From: Sphingomonas phyllosphaerae FA2
Lineage (GTDB): Bacteria > Pseudomonadota > Alphaproteobacteria > Sphingomonadales > Sphingomonadaceae
Reading direction: 5' to 3'
Assembly: GCF_000427645.1 (NCBI RefSeq)
Contig: NZ_KE386571.1
Location: 868,001 to 932,000, forward strand
DNA: 64,000 bases
Positions 35,136-45,157 of the stretch are shown in pieces (within the stretch, counting starts at the first letter, position 1; the number at the start of each line of letters is the position of its first letter). A program made the translations under genes and the position numbers. The notes under the pieces are model-generated. The model was given only the letters and a program-made list of their open reading frames with translations. It was not told where the DNA came from and made no database searches.

Positions 35136-35237
35136 CACCCCGGCCCCTTCGACAAGCTCAGGAGAGCCTTGAGCCGGGGTCCCGCTTTTCGGCTGACGGT
35201 CGAAAGAAGCGGGGCCCCGGGTCAAGCCCGGGGCGAC
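35136..35237. repeat. GC-rich inverted repeat (family A) with insertion
   Basis: The left arm is interrupted by CCCCTTCGACAAGCTCAGGA; the right arm reads AAGCGGGGCCCCGGGTCAAG CCCGGGG. Between hppA and the methyltransferase. Confidence 0.75.
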
Positions 35238-35246
35238 GTGTTGGGG

Positions 35247-37436
35247 TCAGCCGTGGCCGGCCAGTGCGGCCAGCAGCAGCAGCGCGACGATGTTGGTGAT
35301 CTTGATCATCGGGTTGACCGCCGGGCCGGCGGTGTCCTTGTACGGATCGCCGACCGTGTCGCCGGTCACCGCGGCCTTGTGCGCCTCCGAGCCCTTGCCG
35401 CCGTGGTTGCCGTCCTCGATATATTTCTTGGCATTGTCCCATGCGCCGCCGCCGCTAGTCATCGACAGTGCGACGAACAGCCCCGAGACGATCACGCCGA
35501 GCAGCATCGCGCCGAGCGCTGCGAAGCCGCTCGCCTGCCCGTCGACCGCGCGGACGATGAAGTAGAGCGCGATCGGCGACAGCACCGGGAGCAATGACGG
35601 CACGATCATCTCGCGGATCGCGGCGCGGGTGACGAGGTCGACGGTGCGGCCGTAATTGGGGCGGCTGGTGCCCTGCATGATGCCGGGATTGTCGCGGAAC
35701 TGTTCGCGGACTTCCTCGACCACCGCTCCGGCCGCGCGGCCGACCGCGGTCATGCCGAACGCGCCGAACAGATAGGGGAGCAACGCGCCGAGCAGCAGCC
35801 CGACGATGACGTACGGATTGCTCAGCGAGAAATCGACGGTGAGGTCGGGGAAATAGGTCTTGAGGTCGGTGGTATAGGCGCCGAACAGCACCAGCGCCGC
35901 GAGCCCGGCGGAGCCGATCGCATAGCCCTTCGTCACCGCCTTGGTGGTGTTGCCGACCGCGTCGAGCGCGTCGGTGCGTTCGCGGACCTCGTCCTCCAGC
36001 CCCGCCATCTCGGCGATGCCGCCGGCATTGTCGGTGACCGGCCCATAGGCATCGAGCGCGACGACCATGCCGGCGAGAGCCAGCATCGCGGTGGCGGCGA
36101 AGGCGATGCCGATGATCCCGGCGAGCTTGTAGGCAGCGATCACCGCAATCACGATCACCAATGTCGGCAGCGCGGTTGCCTCGAGGCTGATCGCGAGGCC
36201 CTGGATAACGTTGGTGCCGTGGCCGGTTTCGCTGGCCTTGGCGATCGACTTGACCGGGCGGTAGTTGGTGCCGGTGTAATATTCGGTGATCCAGACGATC
36301 AGCCCGGTCACCGCGAGGCCGATCATCATGCACCAGAACAGATCGGTGCCGGTGAAGGCCGTCGCGGCTGGCACGCCGGCGGTCGCCGCATCCGCGCTGC
36401 CGGTGGTGATCGCGTCGAAGGCGGCGTCGCGGTCGGCGTCGAGAAAGCCCGCCCCGCCGATCACCGCGTTCATGTCGCCGAGCGTCCACTGCGTCACCGC
36501 CCAGATCGCCGGCACCGACAGCAAGGCCGAGGTCCAGAAGCCCTTGTAGAGCGCGCCCATGATCGTGCCGCGCCCGAGCCGGACCATATAGGTGCCGATG
36601 ATCGAGGTGATGATGCACACGCCACCGATCGCGAGCGGCAGGCTCATCAGCCGCATCAGCTCGGCGGGGCGGGCCTGGATCAGCAGCGCGATCGACACCA
36701 TCGTCACGCCGAGCGTGACGACATAGGTTTCGAACAGATCGGCCGCCATGCCCGCGCAATCGCCGACATTGTCGCCGACATTGTCCGCGATCACGGCGGG
36801 GTTGCGGGGATCGTCCTCGGGGATCCCGGCCTCGACCTTGCCGACCAGGTCGGCGCCGACGTCGGCGGCCTTGGTGAAGATCCCGCCGCCCAGTCGCGCG
36901 AAGATCGAGATCAGCGATGCGCCGAACGCCAGCGCGGTCAGCGCCTCGACGATCGCGCGGTCGTTGGGGAGCAGGTTGGAGGGGCCCGTCAGATACCAGA
37001 AGAACAGGGCGATCGCGAGCAGCCCGAGCCCGGCGACGAGCATGCCCGTGACCGCGCCGGAGCGGAACGCCAGCGTCAGCCCGCCTTGCAGCGAGCCACG
37101 CGCCGCCTCTGCGGTGCGGACGTTGGCGCGCACCGAGATGTTCATGCCGACGAATCCCGCGAGCCCCGACAACAGCGCGCCGATGACGAAGCCGATCGTC
37201 GACAGCGTGCCGAGCGTGGCGAAGAGCACGATCGCGACGACGACGCCGACGATCGCGATGGTGGTATATTGCCGCCCGAGATAGGCGCGCGCGCCCTCCT
37301 GGATGGCGGCGGCGATATCCTGCATCCGCTCATTGCCCGGCGAGGCGGACAACACCTGTCGACTGGTCACGAAGCCATAGAGTACGGCGATCAGGCCGCA
37401 GACGATGGCAAGATAGACGATCGTCATGCCCTTCAT
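35247..37436 (-). CDS. hppA: Membrane proton-translocating pyrophosphatase, K+-independent type
   Basis: 729 aa with about 16 membrane helices. Substrate and Mg-binding motifs include [23 protein letters not shown] and a C-terminal [11 protein letters not shown]. The [16 protein letters not shown] segment has Lys where K+-dependent members have Ala, indicating a K+-independent proton pump. It couples pyrophosphate hydrolysis to proton export across the inner membrane. The ATG at 37427 is an alternative start with better spacing from AGGAGG. Confidence 0.95.
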   Translation of the reverse strand: MKGMTIVYLAIVCGLIAVLYGFVTSRQVLSASPGNERMQDIAAAIQEGARAYLGRQYTTIAIVGVVVAIVLFATLGTLSTIGFVIGALLSGLAGFVGMNISVRANVRTAEAARGSLQGGLTLAFRSGAVTGMLVAGLGLLAIALFFWYLTGPSNLLPNDRAIVEALTALAFGASLISIFARLGGGIFTKAADVGADLVGKVEAGIPEDDPRNPAVIADNVGDNVGDCAGMAADLFETYVVTLGVTMVSIALLIQARPAELMRLMSLPLAIGGVCIITSIIGTYMVRLGRGTIMGALYKGFWTSALLSVPAIWAVTQWTLGDMNAVIGGAGFLDADRDAAFDAITTGSADAATAGVPAATAFTGTDLFWCMMIGLAVTGLIVWITEYYTGTNYRPVKSIAKASETGHGTNVIQGLAISLEATALPTLVIVIAVIAAYKLAGIIGIAFAATAMLALAGMVVALDAYGPVTDNAGGIAEMAGLEDEVRERTDALDAVGNTTKAVTKGYAIGSAGLAALVLFGAYTTDLKTYFPDLTVDFSLSNPYVIVGLLLGALLPYLFGAFGMTAVGRAAGAVVEEVREQFRDNPGIMQGTSRPNYGRTVDLVTRAAIREMIVPSLLPVLSPIALYFIVRAVDGQASGFAALGAMLLGVIVSGLFVALSMTSGGGAWDNAKKYIEDGNHGGKGSEAHKAAVTGDTVGDPYKDTAGPAVNPMIKITNIVALLLLAALAGHG

Positions 37437-37506
37437 CCCTCCTAGTGGCGCGTCCGGTCTGTCGCCGGTACGTCGCGCGGGGAGCCGAGGCTAACAGGTA
37501 GGGGCG

Positions 37507-38385
37507 TCAGCGCAACCCGTGCTGGTAGCCGAGCGATGTGGGTAGCGGGATCATTCGGTTATCCTGCGTCAACGTCAGCCCGGTGCCGGCGGCGAAGGTG
37601 CCGACGCGGGTGGCGGGGACGGGGAGTTCGAGGTCCGCGGGCGCGGCGAACAGCAGTTCGTAATCGTCCCCGGCGGTGGCGGCGGCGAGCGGATCGGTGA
37701 CGCCGGTCGTTAGTGGGACGGCGGCGAGGTCGATCGTGACCGAGAGCGCGCTGGCGGCGGCCATGCGCGCGGCGTCGATCAGCAGGCCGTCGGAGAGGTC
37801 CATCATCGCGTGGACCCGCGGGGCGAGCGCGCGGCCTTCGGCGAGGCGTGGGACGGGGCGGCGGTAGCGGGCGAGCAGCGTGGGGTCGCCGCTGCCGGTG
37901 CGGGCGATGGCGAGTCCCGCGCCGGCGTCACCGATCGTGCCGGTGACGTAGAGCGCGTCGCCGGCCTTTGCGCCAGAGCGCGGCGGGGCGGGGGCGTCGC
38001 GGCCGAAGGCGGTGACGGTGAGGATGCGCGGAGCGTTCGAGGGAAGCGTGACGGTGTCGCCGCCGAGGAGGGGGCAGTCTAGTTCGGTCAGGACTTCGGC
38101 GAGGCCGTCGAGGAAGGCGCCGTCCCATGTTTCGTCGCTCAGCGGGTAGTTGAGGAGGATGCCCTTGGCTTGCGCGCCCTTGGCGGCGAGATCGGAGAGG
38201 TTGGTGGCGACCAGCTTCCACGCGACATCCTGCGGCGGATCGGAGGGGAGGAAGTGGATGCCCTCGACGAGCGTGTCGGTGGTGATGGTGAGGCCGGCGA
38301 GCGTGGCGGTGTCGTCGGTGAGGCGTGCCGCGCCGGGGTGGAGCGGGAGCGTGCGAAGGCGGGCGAGGAAGTCGGCTTCGGTCAT
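37507..38385 (-). CDS. thiL: Thiamine-monophosphate kinase
   Basis: 292 aa. TDDTATL (~23), TDTLVEGIHF (~36), the conserved GGDTVTLP (~113), MDLSDGLLIDAARM (~197) and AGDDYELLF (~238) match ThiL of the AIR-synthase superfamily. It phosphorylates thiamine monophosphate to the active diphosphate cofactor. In some relatives nusB precedes thiL; here nusB is 4 kb away. Start chosen at the ATG 38385; longer frames run into the repeat. Confidence 0.93.
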   Translation of the reverse strand: MTEADFLARLRTLPLHPGAARLTDDTATLAGLTITTDTLVEGIHFLPSDPPQDVAWKLVATNLSDLAAKGAQAKGILLNYPLSDETWDGAFLDGLAEVLTELDCPLLGGDTVTLPSNAPRILTVTAFGRDAPAPPRSGAKAGDALYVTGTIGDAGAGLAIARTGSGDPTLLARYRRPVPRLAEGRALAPRVHAMMDLSDGLLIDAARMAAASALSVTIDLAAVPLTTGVTDPLAAATAGDDYELLFAAPADLELPVPATRVGTFAAGTGLTLTQDNRMIPLPTSLGYQHGLR

Positions 38386-38399
38386 TGCCCGCGTCCCAT

Positions 38400-38496
38400 C
38401 GTCATCCCCGCGGAGGCGAGGATCCAGAACCTCCGACGGTGCGCCTCTATCGATGGACCTGCGCGTCTGGATTCCCGCCTTCGCGGGAATGACGAC
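38400..38496. repeat. Composite repeat with family C palindrome
   Basis: Starts CGTCATCCCCGCGGAGGCGA and ends with the family C palindrome ATTCCCGCC TTC GCGGGAAT then GACGACG; an extended inverted repeat over about 97 bp. Confidence 0.7.
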
Positions 38497-38540
38497 GTGG
38501 TTTGCCGGCATGTTTTCAATCGGAACACCGCGAAACTCTG

Positions 38541-38626
38541 CGTCGCCCCGGCCTTGAGCCGGGGCCCCGCTTCTTCGCGGCCACTAAAGGAAGAAGCGGG
38601 ATCCCGGCTCAAGGCCGGGATGACGG
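38541..38626. repeat. GC-rich inverted repeat (family A)
   Basis: CGTCGCCCCGGCCTTGAGCC, GGGGCCCCGCTTCTT, centre, AAGAAGCGGGATCCCGGCTC, AAGGCCGGGATGACGG. Here the two arms are related by exact complementarity including the AAGGC/GCCTT ends. Confidence 0.85.
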
Positions 38627-38655
38627 TGGTTTCCTGTTCTTCAAGGCTTTGGCGG

Positions 38656-39717
38656 TCACTCATACGCACCGCGGCGCATCACATAGTCGCGGGTTTCGTA
38701 GGGTTCAGGCAGTCCTTCGACCCACGCGCCGTGCGCATGGGTGAGCGCGACCAGCTGCATCGGTTGCTTCGAAGGCCAGCATTGCACGCGCACCTCGTGA
38801 CGGTGGAGGTCGCGGTTGGGCTCCATCATCACCCAGCCGAGCGGGCGCTCGCTCGTGGCGCGCGCGCCGGCCGCGGCCATGGCGGTGCGGATGCGGTCGC
38901 GCGCGGCGGCGGGAAGATACTGCCAGACGACCGAATGCATCAGCACGCGCGTGACGCCCTCTTCCTGCGGCTCGGCGAGGCGCGCCTCGACCCAGTCGGC
39001 GGCGTCGCCCTGCACCAGATCGACCGGGCGCGCGCGGACCATGTCGAGTGCGGTGGAAAGGCGCGTGAGGCGGTCGTGATTGTCGACCCAGACATAGCCG
39101 GCGAGCCGTTCGGCCTGCGCCGGGTCTTGGACGTCGACCGGGGCGATGTCGACCCCGCGGGTGCGCTCGATTGCGATTGCGGCGGCGGGCGGCGGCGGGC
39201 CGCGCCAGTCGGGGACGATCGCCAGCGGCGAGTCGGGTGGGCCGACTCGCACGCCGCCGAGATCGAAGCGCATCCGATCGATCAGCAGGTTGAGCCCGGC
39301 GCTCGAGCCGATTTCCAGCACCTCGATACGCGGGCCGTGCGCGGCGGCGACGTGGAGCAGCCCGGTCATCAGCCCCGCCGAGCGCTGCGCCTCGTTGGTC
39401 TGCGGCGGGCCATTGAGCCACGGAAGCAACGTCGCGTCGTGGGTGGCGAGGATCGTCGCCAGCGTCGCGTCGTCGGCGGCGAACGGGTCGGCGACGCCGC
39501 GGCGGGCGAGCGCGTGGAGCCCGCCGACGACGCGCAGCACCGTCGCATCCGCGACCGGCTCGCCCGGCCAGTCGAGCAGCCGCGCGCCGACCGCGGTGTC
39601 GCGGGTCAGCACGCGGGCGAGCGTGCGGCACAAAGCCGCGGTCTGCGGCGCGGCCATCGCGTCGCAATATTGCGCCTGCACCTCGAAGGCGGCGCGGTTG
39701 GTCGACTCGTCTGCCAC
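38656..39717 (-). CDS. DUF2332 family protein
   Basis: 353 aa from a GTG at 39717 with GAGG just upstream. DUF2332 features: [17 protein letters not shown], a methyltransferase-like glycine segment [15 protein letters not shown] (~140), GDAADW (~245), and HSVVWQYLP (~275). The EIGSSAGLN loop suggests a SAM-binding-like fold, but the reaction is unknown. Divergent from hisG with 46 bp between starts. Confidence 0.85.
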   Translation of the reverse strand: MADESTNRAAFEVQAQYCDAMAAPQTAALCRTLARVLTRDTAVGARLLDWPGEPVADATVLRVVGGLHALARRGVADPFAADDATLATILATHDATLLPWLNGPPQTNEAQRSAGLMTGLLHVAAAHGPRIEVLEIGSSAGLNLLIDRMRFDLGGVRVGPPDSPLAIVPDWRGPPPPAAAIAIERTRGVDIAPVDVQDPAQAERLAGYVWVDNHDRLTRLSTALDMVRARPVDLVQGDAADWVEARLAEPQEEGVTRVLMHSVVWQYLPAAARDRIRTAMAAAGARATSERPLGWVMMEPNRDLHRHEVRVQCWPSKQPMQLVALTHAHGAWVEGLPEPYETRDYVMRRGAYE

Positions 39718-39763
39718 GCGCGCCTCATTGCGCCCGCCGCAGTGCCTTCGTAAAGCCGCGCGC

Positions 39764-40414
39764 ATGTCCGATCCTATAGTTATCGCCGTTCCCAAGGGCC
39801 GTATCCTCGAAGAAGCCCTGCCGCTGCTTGCGCGCGCCGGGATCGTCCCCGAGCCGGCGTTTGGCGACGAGAAAAGCCGTGCACTGCGTTTCCGCACCGA
39901 TCGGGACGGGATCGAGCTGATCCGGGTGCGCGCGTTCGATGTGGCGACGTTCGTCGCGCATGGGGCGGCGCAATTGGGGATCGTCGGGTCCGACGTGCTC
40001 GCCGAGTTCGATTATGCCGAGCTGTATGCGCCGGTCGATCTGAACATCGGCCATTGCCGACTGTCGATCGCCGAGCCCGCCGACATGGCAGCCAACGACG
40101 ATCCGCGCGGGTGGAGCCATGTGCGGGTTGCGACCAAATATCCGCACGTTACCGCGCAGCATTTCGCGCGTGCTGGGGTGCAGGCCGAGTGCATCAAGCT
40201 GAATGGTGCGATGGAGCTGGCGCCGACGCTGGGGCTGGCCACGCGGATCGTCGATCTGGTGTCGTCGGGCAAGACGCTGAAGGAAAACGGATTGGTCGAG
40301 GTGGAGCGGATTATGGAGGTGTCGGCGCGGTTGATCGTCAACCGTGCGGCGATGAAGACGCGCGCGCATGTATTCCCGTTGGTCGAGGCGTTCCGCGCGG
40401 CGGTGGCGGCATGA
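39764..40414 (+). CDS. hisG: ATP phosphoribosyltransferase, short form
   Basis: 216 aa, short HisG type. Begins [18 protein letters not shown]; has [11 protein letters not shown] (~72) and [25 protein letters not shown] (~145-170), the PRPP-binding loop region. The length lacks the regulatory C-terminal domain, so in other bacteria this form works with HisZ; hisZ is not in the window. First step of histidine synthesis. Overlaps hisD by 4 nt. Confidence 0.95.
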   Translation: MSDPIVIAVPKGRILEEALPLLARAGIVPEPAFGDEKSRALRFRTDRDGIELIRVRAFDVATFVAHGAAQLGIVGSDVLAEFDYAELYAPVDLNIGHCRLSIAEPADMAANDDPRGWSHVRVATKYPHVTAQHFARAGVQAECIKLNGAMELAPTLGLATRIVDLVSSGKTLKENGLVEVERIMEVSARLIVNRAAMKTRAHVFPLVEAFRAAVAA

Positions 40415-41706
40415 TCCGGCTGGACACGCGGGACGGCGATTTCGAGGCGCGCTTCGACACATTGGTCGATGCGCGGCGCGAGGCGGCGGGCGATGTCGCG
40501 CGCGACGTGGCGACGATCGTGCGCGCGGTGCGCGACGAGGGCGATGCGGCGCTGCATGCGTTCACGCAGAAGCTCGACCGGCACGACCTGAACGAGACCG
40601 GGTGGCGCGTCGATGCGGCGGCGTGCGCGGCGGCGTTCGAGGGCTTGGAGCCGGAGTTGCGCGCCGCGCTGGAATTGGCTGCGACGCGGATCCGGGCCTA
40701 TCACGAGAGGCAGCGGCCCGAGGATGTGAGCTACACCGATGCCGCGGGCGTGCGGCTCGGCGCGCGGTGGCGCGCGGTCGATGCGGCGGGCGTCTACGTG
40801 CCGGGCGGGCGTGCGGCCTATCCGTCGACCTTGCTGATGAACGCGATCCCGGCGCGGGTTGCAGGGGTCGGGCGGCTGGTGGTGGTGACGCCGACGCCCG
40901 ATGGCGAGGTCAACCCGCTGGTGCTCGCCGCCGCGCATCTGGTCGGGGCGGACGAGGTGTGGCGGGTCGGGGGCGCGCAGGCGGTTGCCGCGCTGGCGTA
41001 CGGGACCGAACGGATCGCGCGGGTCGATGTCGTGACCGGGCCGGGCAACGCCTGGGTCGCGGAGGCCAAGCGGCAGGTGTACGGCGTGGTCGGGATCGAC
41101 ATGGTCGCGGGGCCGAGCGAGATCGTCGTCGTCGCCGATGGACTGAACGACCCCGAGTGGATCGCCGCCGACCTGCTGAGTCAGGCCGAGCATGATACGA
41201 CGACGCAGTCGATCCTGTTCACCGATGACGTGGCGTTTGCCGAGCGGGTCGCCGGGGCGGTCGAGCGGCAGTTGCTGGCGCTGCCGACGCAGGCGGTGGC
41301 GCGGATGGCGTGGGAGGACAATGGCGCGATCGTGATCGTGCCGACGCTGGAAGCGGCGATGCCGCTGGTTGACCGGCTCGCGCCCGAGCATGTCGAGCTG
41401 GCGTGCGACGATCCGCAGGGGTTGTTCGAGCTGTTGCGCCATGCCGGGTCGGCGTTCCTCGGGCGGCATACGCCGGAGGCGATCGGCGATTATGTCGCGG
41501 GGCCGAACCATGTGCTGCCGACCGGACGCCGCGCGCGGTTCGCGAGCGGGCTGGGGGTGAGCGATTTCATGAAACGGACCAGCTTCTTGCAGCTGGATGA
41601 GACGGCATTGAATGAGCTGGGGCCGGCGACGATTGCGCTGGCGCGCGCTGAGGGGTTGCCGGCGCATGCGCAGTCGGTGGCGTTGCGGATTCGGGCGAAC
41701 CGCTAA
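40411..41706 (+). CDS. hisD: Histidinol dehydrogenase
   Basis: 431 aa. [12 protein letters not shown] (~130), [12 protein letters not shown] (~210), [11 protein letters not shown], the zinc/catalytic segment DLLSQAEHD (~255) and APEHVEL (~325), followed by GPNHVLPT with the catalytic His. It performs the last two oxidations of histidine synthesis. ATG 40411 overlaps the hisG stop (ATGA). Confidence 0.96.
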   Translation: MIRLDTRDGDFEARFDTLVDARREAAGDVARDVATIVRAVRDEGDAALHAFTQKLDRHDLNETGWRVDAAACAAAFEGLEPELRAALELAATRIRAYHERQRPEDVSYTDAAGVRLGARWRAVDAAGVYVPGGRAAYPSTLLMNAIPARVAGVGRLVVVTPTPDGEVNPLVLAAAHLVGADEVWRVGGAQAVAALAYGTERIARVDVVTGPGNAWVAEAKRQVYGVVGIDMVAGPSEIVVVADGLNDPEWIAADLLSQAEHDTTTQSILFTDDVAFAERVAGAVERQLLALPTQAVARMAWEDNGAIVIVPTLEAAMPLVDRLAPEHVELACDDPQGLFELLRHAGSAFLGRHTPEAIGDYVAGPNHVLPTGRRARFASGLGVSDFMKRTSFLQLDETALNELGPATIALARAEGLPAHAQSVALRIRANR

Positions 41707-41711
41707 GACAT

Positions 41712-41796
41712 TCGTCGTCCCGGACTTGATCCGGGACCCCGCTGCTTGCTGTCGTTGAGAAGGTACCGGGGCCCCGGATCAAGTCCGGGGCGACGG
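41712..41796. repeat. GC-rich inverted repeat (family A)
   Basis: Begins right after the hisD stop: CGTCCCGGACTTGATCCGGG and the matching right arm GGCCCCGGATCAAGTCCGGG GCGACGG. Confidence 0.85.
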
Positions 41797-41822
41797 GAGT
41801 GTTCGGGCGATTGCCTTTCCAA

Positions 41823-41857
41823 CCGTCGCCCCTGCGCAGGCAGGGGCCTATGTCTGT
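41823..41857 (-). repeat. Family B repeat, inverted copy
   Basis: Reverse complement of the 35-bp family B unit (one mismatch to 30781-30815). Faces the copy at 41924-41958. Confidence 0.8.
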
Positions 41858-41923
41858 TTCGTCCGGGTGAGGGATTTGACACACGGGAGTTGGCCCTTGT
41901 GTCAGACCGATCGACCGACTTTA

Positions 41924-41958
41924 CAGACATGGGCCCCTGCCTTCGCAGGGGCGACGGG
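41924..41958 (+). repeat. Family B repeat, direct copy
   Basis: ACAGACATGGGCCCCTGCCT then TCGCAGGGGCGACGG. Together with 41823-41857 it forms a large palindrome whose centre also contains TGACACA ... TGTGTCA. Confidence 0.8.
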
Positions 41959-41986
41959 AGGAGGGGGCTAGCCCTCCATCCTCAAA

Positions 41987-42502
41987 TTACGCGGTGGCGA
42001 GTTCGGCTTTCTTGTTCAGCTTCTTCTCGGCAAGCGTCGTCAGCTTGTCGTCGGTGGCCTTTTCCTCGTCGAGCGTCGCTTGCAGCAGCGACACGACGTT
42101 ATCGTGGCCGAGCTGCGTCGCCCAGGCGATCAGCGTGCCGTAGCGGGTAATCTCGTAATGCTCGACCGCCTGCGCCGAGGCGATCAGCGCGGCGTCGAGC
42201 ACCGCCTTGTCGGCGATCTCGCCCGCGACCTCGTTGGCTTCCTTGATGATGCCGTCGATTGCCGGGCAGGTGACCGCCTTCGCCTTCTGGTCGAGCGCCT
42301 CGAACACCTGCTCCAGCCGCGCGATCTGGCCCTCGGTCTCGCGCAGGTGCGTCTCGAAGCCCTTCTTCAGCTCGGGCGCGGTCGCCTTTTCGATCATCTT
42401 GGGCAGCGCCTTGGTGATCTGGTTTTCGGCATAATAGACGTCCTGCAACTGGTGAAGGAACAGGTCCTCGAGCGTCGCGATGTCCTTGGTGAACAGGCCC
42501 AT
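41987..42502 (-). CDS. DUF892 ferritin-like protein (YciE/YciF family)
   Basis: 171 aa, four-helix bundle. LEDLFLHQLQDVYYAENQITKALPKM at the N-terminus is the family signature; possible metal ligands are Glu and His in the helices (AENQ, ETHLRETE, EHYEITRYG). Stress-induced in enteric bacteria, exact role unknown. AGGAGA precedes the ATG. Divergent from nusB. Confidence 0.92.
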   Translation of the reverse strand: MGLFTKDIATLEDLFLHQLQDVYYAENQITKALPKMIEKATAPELKKGFETHLRETEGQIARLEQVFEALDQKAKAVTCPAIDGIIKEANEVAGEIADKAVLDAALIASAQAVEHYEITRYGTLIAWATQLGHDNVVSLLQATLDEEKATDDKLTTLAEKKLNKKAELATA

Positions 42503-42636
42503 GTGCCATCTCCTCGGGTGAAGTTACCCGCGAGGAACGAGAGGCACGCCGGAGCGTTGCGAACAATCTTGCTGATCGAGGTAAAGGCGCGGCAGGGGGT
42601 GACGAACGCGCGGCAAGCGACTATGGCGCGCGGCCT

Positions 42637-43092
42637 ATGTCCCGCACCGCTGCTCGTACCAAGGCCCGCGCCGCCGCGCGCCTCGCCGCCGTCCAGGCGC
42701 TCTATCAGCATGAGATGGAGGGCACCGCCATTCCCGTGCTGCTCCACGAATTCCACCAGCATCGGCTGGGCGCGACGATCGAGGACGTCGAATATGCCGA
42801 GGCCGACGTCACCTTCTTCGACGATCTAGTGAAGGGCGTCACCGCGCGCGCCGGCGAGATCGACCCGCTGGTGGAAGCCAAGCTGAGCGCCGGGTGGACG
42901 CTGGAGCGGCTCGACAAGCCGATGAAGGCGATCCTGCGCGCGGGCACCTACGAACTGCTGGCGCGTGCCGACGTGCCGGTCGGCGCGGCGATCAGCTCTT
43001 ATGTCGATGTCGCGCACGCTTTCTACCAGAAGCGCGAGGCGGGGTTCGTCAACGGCCTGCTCGATGCGATCGGCAAACAGGTCCGCGCCTGA
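42637..43092 (+). CDS. nusB: Transcription antitermination factor NusB
   Basis: 151 aa. ARLAAVQALYQHEM near residue 15, DDLVKGVTARAGEID (~67), RLDKPMKAILRAGTYELLAR (~95) and NGLLDAIGKQVR at the end are the NusB pattern. It binds boxA RNA with NusE for rRNA antitermination. The small DUF4169 gene follows 2 bp later. Confidence 0.94.
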   Translation: MSRTAARTKARAAARLAAVQALYQHEMEGTAIPVLLHEFHQHRLGATIEDVEYAEADVTFFDDLVKGVTARAGEIDPLVEAKLSAGWTLERLDKPMKAILRAGTYELLARADVPVGAAISSYVDVAHAFYQKREAGFVNGLLDAIGKQVRA

Positions 43093-43094
43093 CG

Positions 43095-43274
43095 ATGGGC
43101 GAGGTCGTTTCCTTCCGGCAGGCGCGCAAGGCCAAGACCCGCGCCGCGAAGGAGACGCAGGCCGCCGCCAATCGTGCCGCATTCGGGCGGACCAAGGCGG
43201 AGAAGGCTGCCGACGCCGCAGAGCAGGCGCGCAAGGACGCGCTGCTCGACGGCGCCAAGCTCACGGATAACTGA
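43095..43274 (+). CDS. DUF4169 family small basic protein
   Basis: 59 aa: VVSFRQARKAKTR, then AANRAAFGRTKAEKA and a charged helix. This is the DUF4169 pattern, a short Lys/Arg/Ala-rich protein of unknown role found in alphaproteobacteria. Coupled behind nusB (2-bp gap); its 3' end overlaps the pirin gene 3' end by 14 bp on the opposite strand. Confidence 0.82.
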   Translation: MGEVVSFRQARKAKTRAAKETQAAANRAAFGRTKAEKAADAAEQARKDALLDGAKLTDN

Positions 43275-44163
43275 CGGTCTTCGGCACCTCGGGGAGCGGG
43301 ATCCACTCGCTGTCGTTGGGAACGCTGGCGAACTCGCCGGCCTTCCACGCGCGCTTCGCGTCGCGGATCGCGTCGCGCGAGGAATGGACGAAGTTCCACC
43401 ACACATGCCGCGGGGTCGCGAACGCCGCGCCGCCCGCCAGCATCGCGCGGCCGCCCGCCTGTGAGCGAAGCGTCGCGGCGACGCCGGGGCGTAGAACGTA
43501 AAGTCGCTGCGGTTCGAGCGCGAGGCCGTCGAGCGTCGCCTCGCCGCTGGCCAGATAGATCGCGCGCTCGTCGGTGCTGTCGTCGATCGGCACTGCCGCA
43601 CCGGGCGCGAGCACGATATCGGCGTAGATCGTCTCGGCATAAGCGGTGACCGGCGAGGTCGCGCCCCACAGCGATCCCATCACGACGCGCGCGGTCGCGC
43701 CATGCGCGTCGACGACCGGCATCTTGTCGGCGGCGACATGCTCGAAAGCGGGGGCGCGATCCTCCTGCCCGTCGGGGAGCGCTAGCCACGTCTGGATGCC
43801 GTCGAGCCGCGGACCGTCGATGCGCACGTCGTCCGGCGAGCGCTCCGAATGGACGATCCCGGCGCCGGCTGTCATCAGGTTCACCGCGCCGGGCGTGATG
43901 CGGATGTCACTGCCAAGCGAGTCGCGATGCTGGAACGCGCCCTCGAACAGATAGGTGACGGTCGACAGCCCGATATGCGGGTGCGGACGGACGTCGACGC
44001 CGTTGCCGGGCGGCAGATGCGCCGGTCCCATCTGGTCGAAGAACAGGAACGGGCCGACCATCGTCCGCTCGCGGTGCGGCAAGGTGCGATAGACCTTGAA
44101 GCCGCCAAGGTCGTGGGTGGCGGGCTCCAGCGTCTGCAGCACCAGATCGTCGCGGGTCGACAT
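43261..44163 (-). CDS. Pirin family protein
   Basis: 300 aa, bicupin. The N-terminal cupin holds the metal-binding set: His-x-His in RPHPHIGLSTVTYLFEG (~57-60) and His-x-Glu in GAGIVHSER (~101-103). Bacterial pirins such as YhhW act on quercetin, others regulate pyruvate dehydrogenase; the role here is unknown. Confidence 0.92.
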   Translation of the reverse strand: MSTRDDLVLQTLEPATHDLGGFKVYRTLPHRERTMVGPFLFFDQMGPAHLPPGNGVDVRPHPHIGLSTVTYLFEGAFQHRDSLGSDIRITPGAVNLMTAGAGIVHSERSPDDVRIDGPRLDGIQTWLALPDGQEDRAPAFEHVAADKMPVVDAHGATARVVMGSLWGATSPVTAYAETIYADIVLAPGAAVPIDDSTDERAIYLASGEATLDGLALEPQRLYVLRPGVAATLRSQAGGRAMLAGGAAFATPRHVWWNFVHSSRDAIRDAKRAWKAGEFASVPNDSEWIPLPEVPKTVSYP

Positions 44164-44275
44164 GCGCTTTCTCCGTCAGCGTTTCTCGCCGCTTAGCAGC
44201 GAAGCCTCGCGGGCGGAACCGGCCGGAATGCGAGGCCGTTGAGCGGGCCGGATGGTGTTGGCTGGGAGAATTGAT

Positions 44276-44665
44276 ATGAATTACAAAGGTTTGAGTGTCG
44301 GGCTTGGCCTGTTCTCACTGGCATTGGGTGCGGCCGAACTGTTCGCGCCACGCCGCATCGCGCGGCGGCTGGATGCCGAGGATCATCGCGGCGTGGTGCG
44401 CGGGTTCGGGGTGCGCGAGGTCGTGTCCGGGCTCGGCATCCTCGCCAGTCCGGCGGCGTCGGCGACGGTGTGGAACCGCGTCGCGGGCGATGCGATGGAC
44501 ATGGGCGCGCTGGCGCTTGCCGCGCGGCGCTCGCCCCGCAACCGCGCGATCTGGGGCACGATCGCGTTCGTGGCGGCGACGACCGTGCTCGACGTGCTGA
44601 CCGCGCGCGGGCTGGACGCGCAGACGGGCAAGCTGTCGCCGGTGCGTGAGCCGGCGCTGGCGTGA
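44276..44665 (+). CDS. Small membrane protein with three or four helices
   Basis: 129 aa from the ATG at 44276 (GGGAGAA upstream). Hydrophobic helices at ~5-20, ~50-66, ~75-85 and ~95-112, separated by RRIARRLDAEDHRGVVRGFGVREV and ARRSPRNRAIWG. It resembles the membrane part found near or fused to SRPBCC/cyclase-type proteins in sphingomonads. Function unknown. Confidence 0.7.
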   Translation: MNYKGLSVGLGLFSLALGAAELFAPRRIARRLDAEDHRGVVRGFGVREVVSGLGILASPAASATVWNRVAGDAMDMGALALAARRSPRNRAIWGTIAFVAATTVLDVLTARGLDAQTGKLSPVREPALA

Positions 44666-44702
44666 CGGGAACGCGAATGCACAGGCGAGGGTTGGAGCGG
44701 AC

Positions 44703-45059
44703 ATGAGCAAGAAAAAGCAGCAATCGCGCGCCGTGAAGGCGCAGGAAGCCCGCCGAACGCGCGCGATCGTCGCGGCAAGCGCGGTAGGCGCAGTGATCGC
44801 GGGCGTGGGTGCGGCGTTCGGCATGGGGTGGCTCGACCGCTTTCTGCCCGCCGGCAATGCCGAGCACGACGCGCCTGACCTTGCCGCCGATGCGCCGACG
44901 CCGGGCACGACCCGCGCGCCCGAGGCGTTCCGTCCCGATCCGACCGCGCCGGTGCCCGCCTCCGAGCGCGAAGGTCTGCGGCCGGCGACCGGGCCGGCGC
45001 CGACGATGGCGGCGACGCGTGGCGAGATGGCGAACCAGACGGGGTCGTCGAACGGGTGA
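44703..45059 (+). CDS. Small membrane-anchored protein with Pro-rich tail
   Basis: 118 aa. Basic start MSKKKQQSRAVKAQEARRTR, one hydrophobic helix (~22-42), then a Pro/Ala/Thr-rich periplasmic or cytoplasmic tail. 37 bp behind the preceding membrane-protein gene. No family recognised. Confidence 0.6.
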   Translation: MSKKKQQSRAVKAQEARRTRAIVAASAVGAVIAGVGAAFGMGWLDRFLPAGNAEHDAPDLAADAPTPGTTRAPEAFRPDPTAPVPASEREGLRPATGPAPTMAATRGEMANQTGSSNG

Positions 45060-45071
45060 CGGGTCGATGAT

Positions 45072-45153
45072 CGTCATCCCGGGCTTGACCCGGGATCCCG
45101 CTTCAACCTTGGTAGAAAGAAGAAGCGGGGCCCCGGATCATGTCCGGGGCGAC
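45072..45153. repeat. GC-rich inverted repeat (family A)
   Basis: CGTCATCCCGGGCTTGACCC, GGGATCCCGCTT, centre, AAGCGGGGCCCCGGATCATG TCCGGGGCGACA. Confidence 0.85.
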
Positions 45154-45157
45154 AGTT

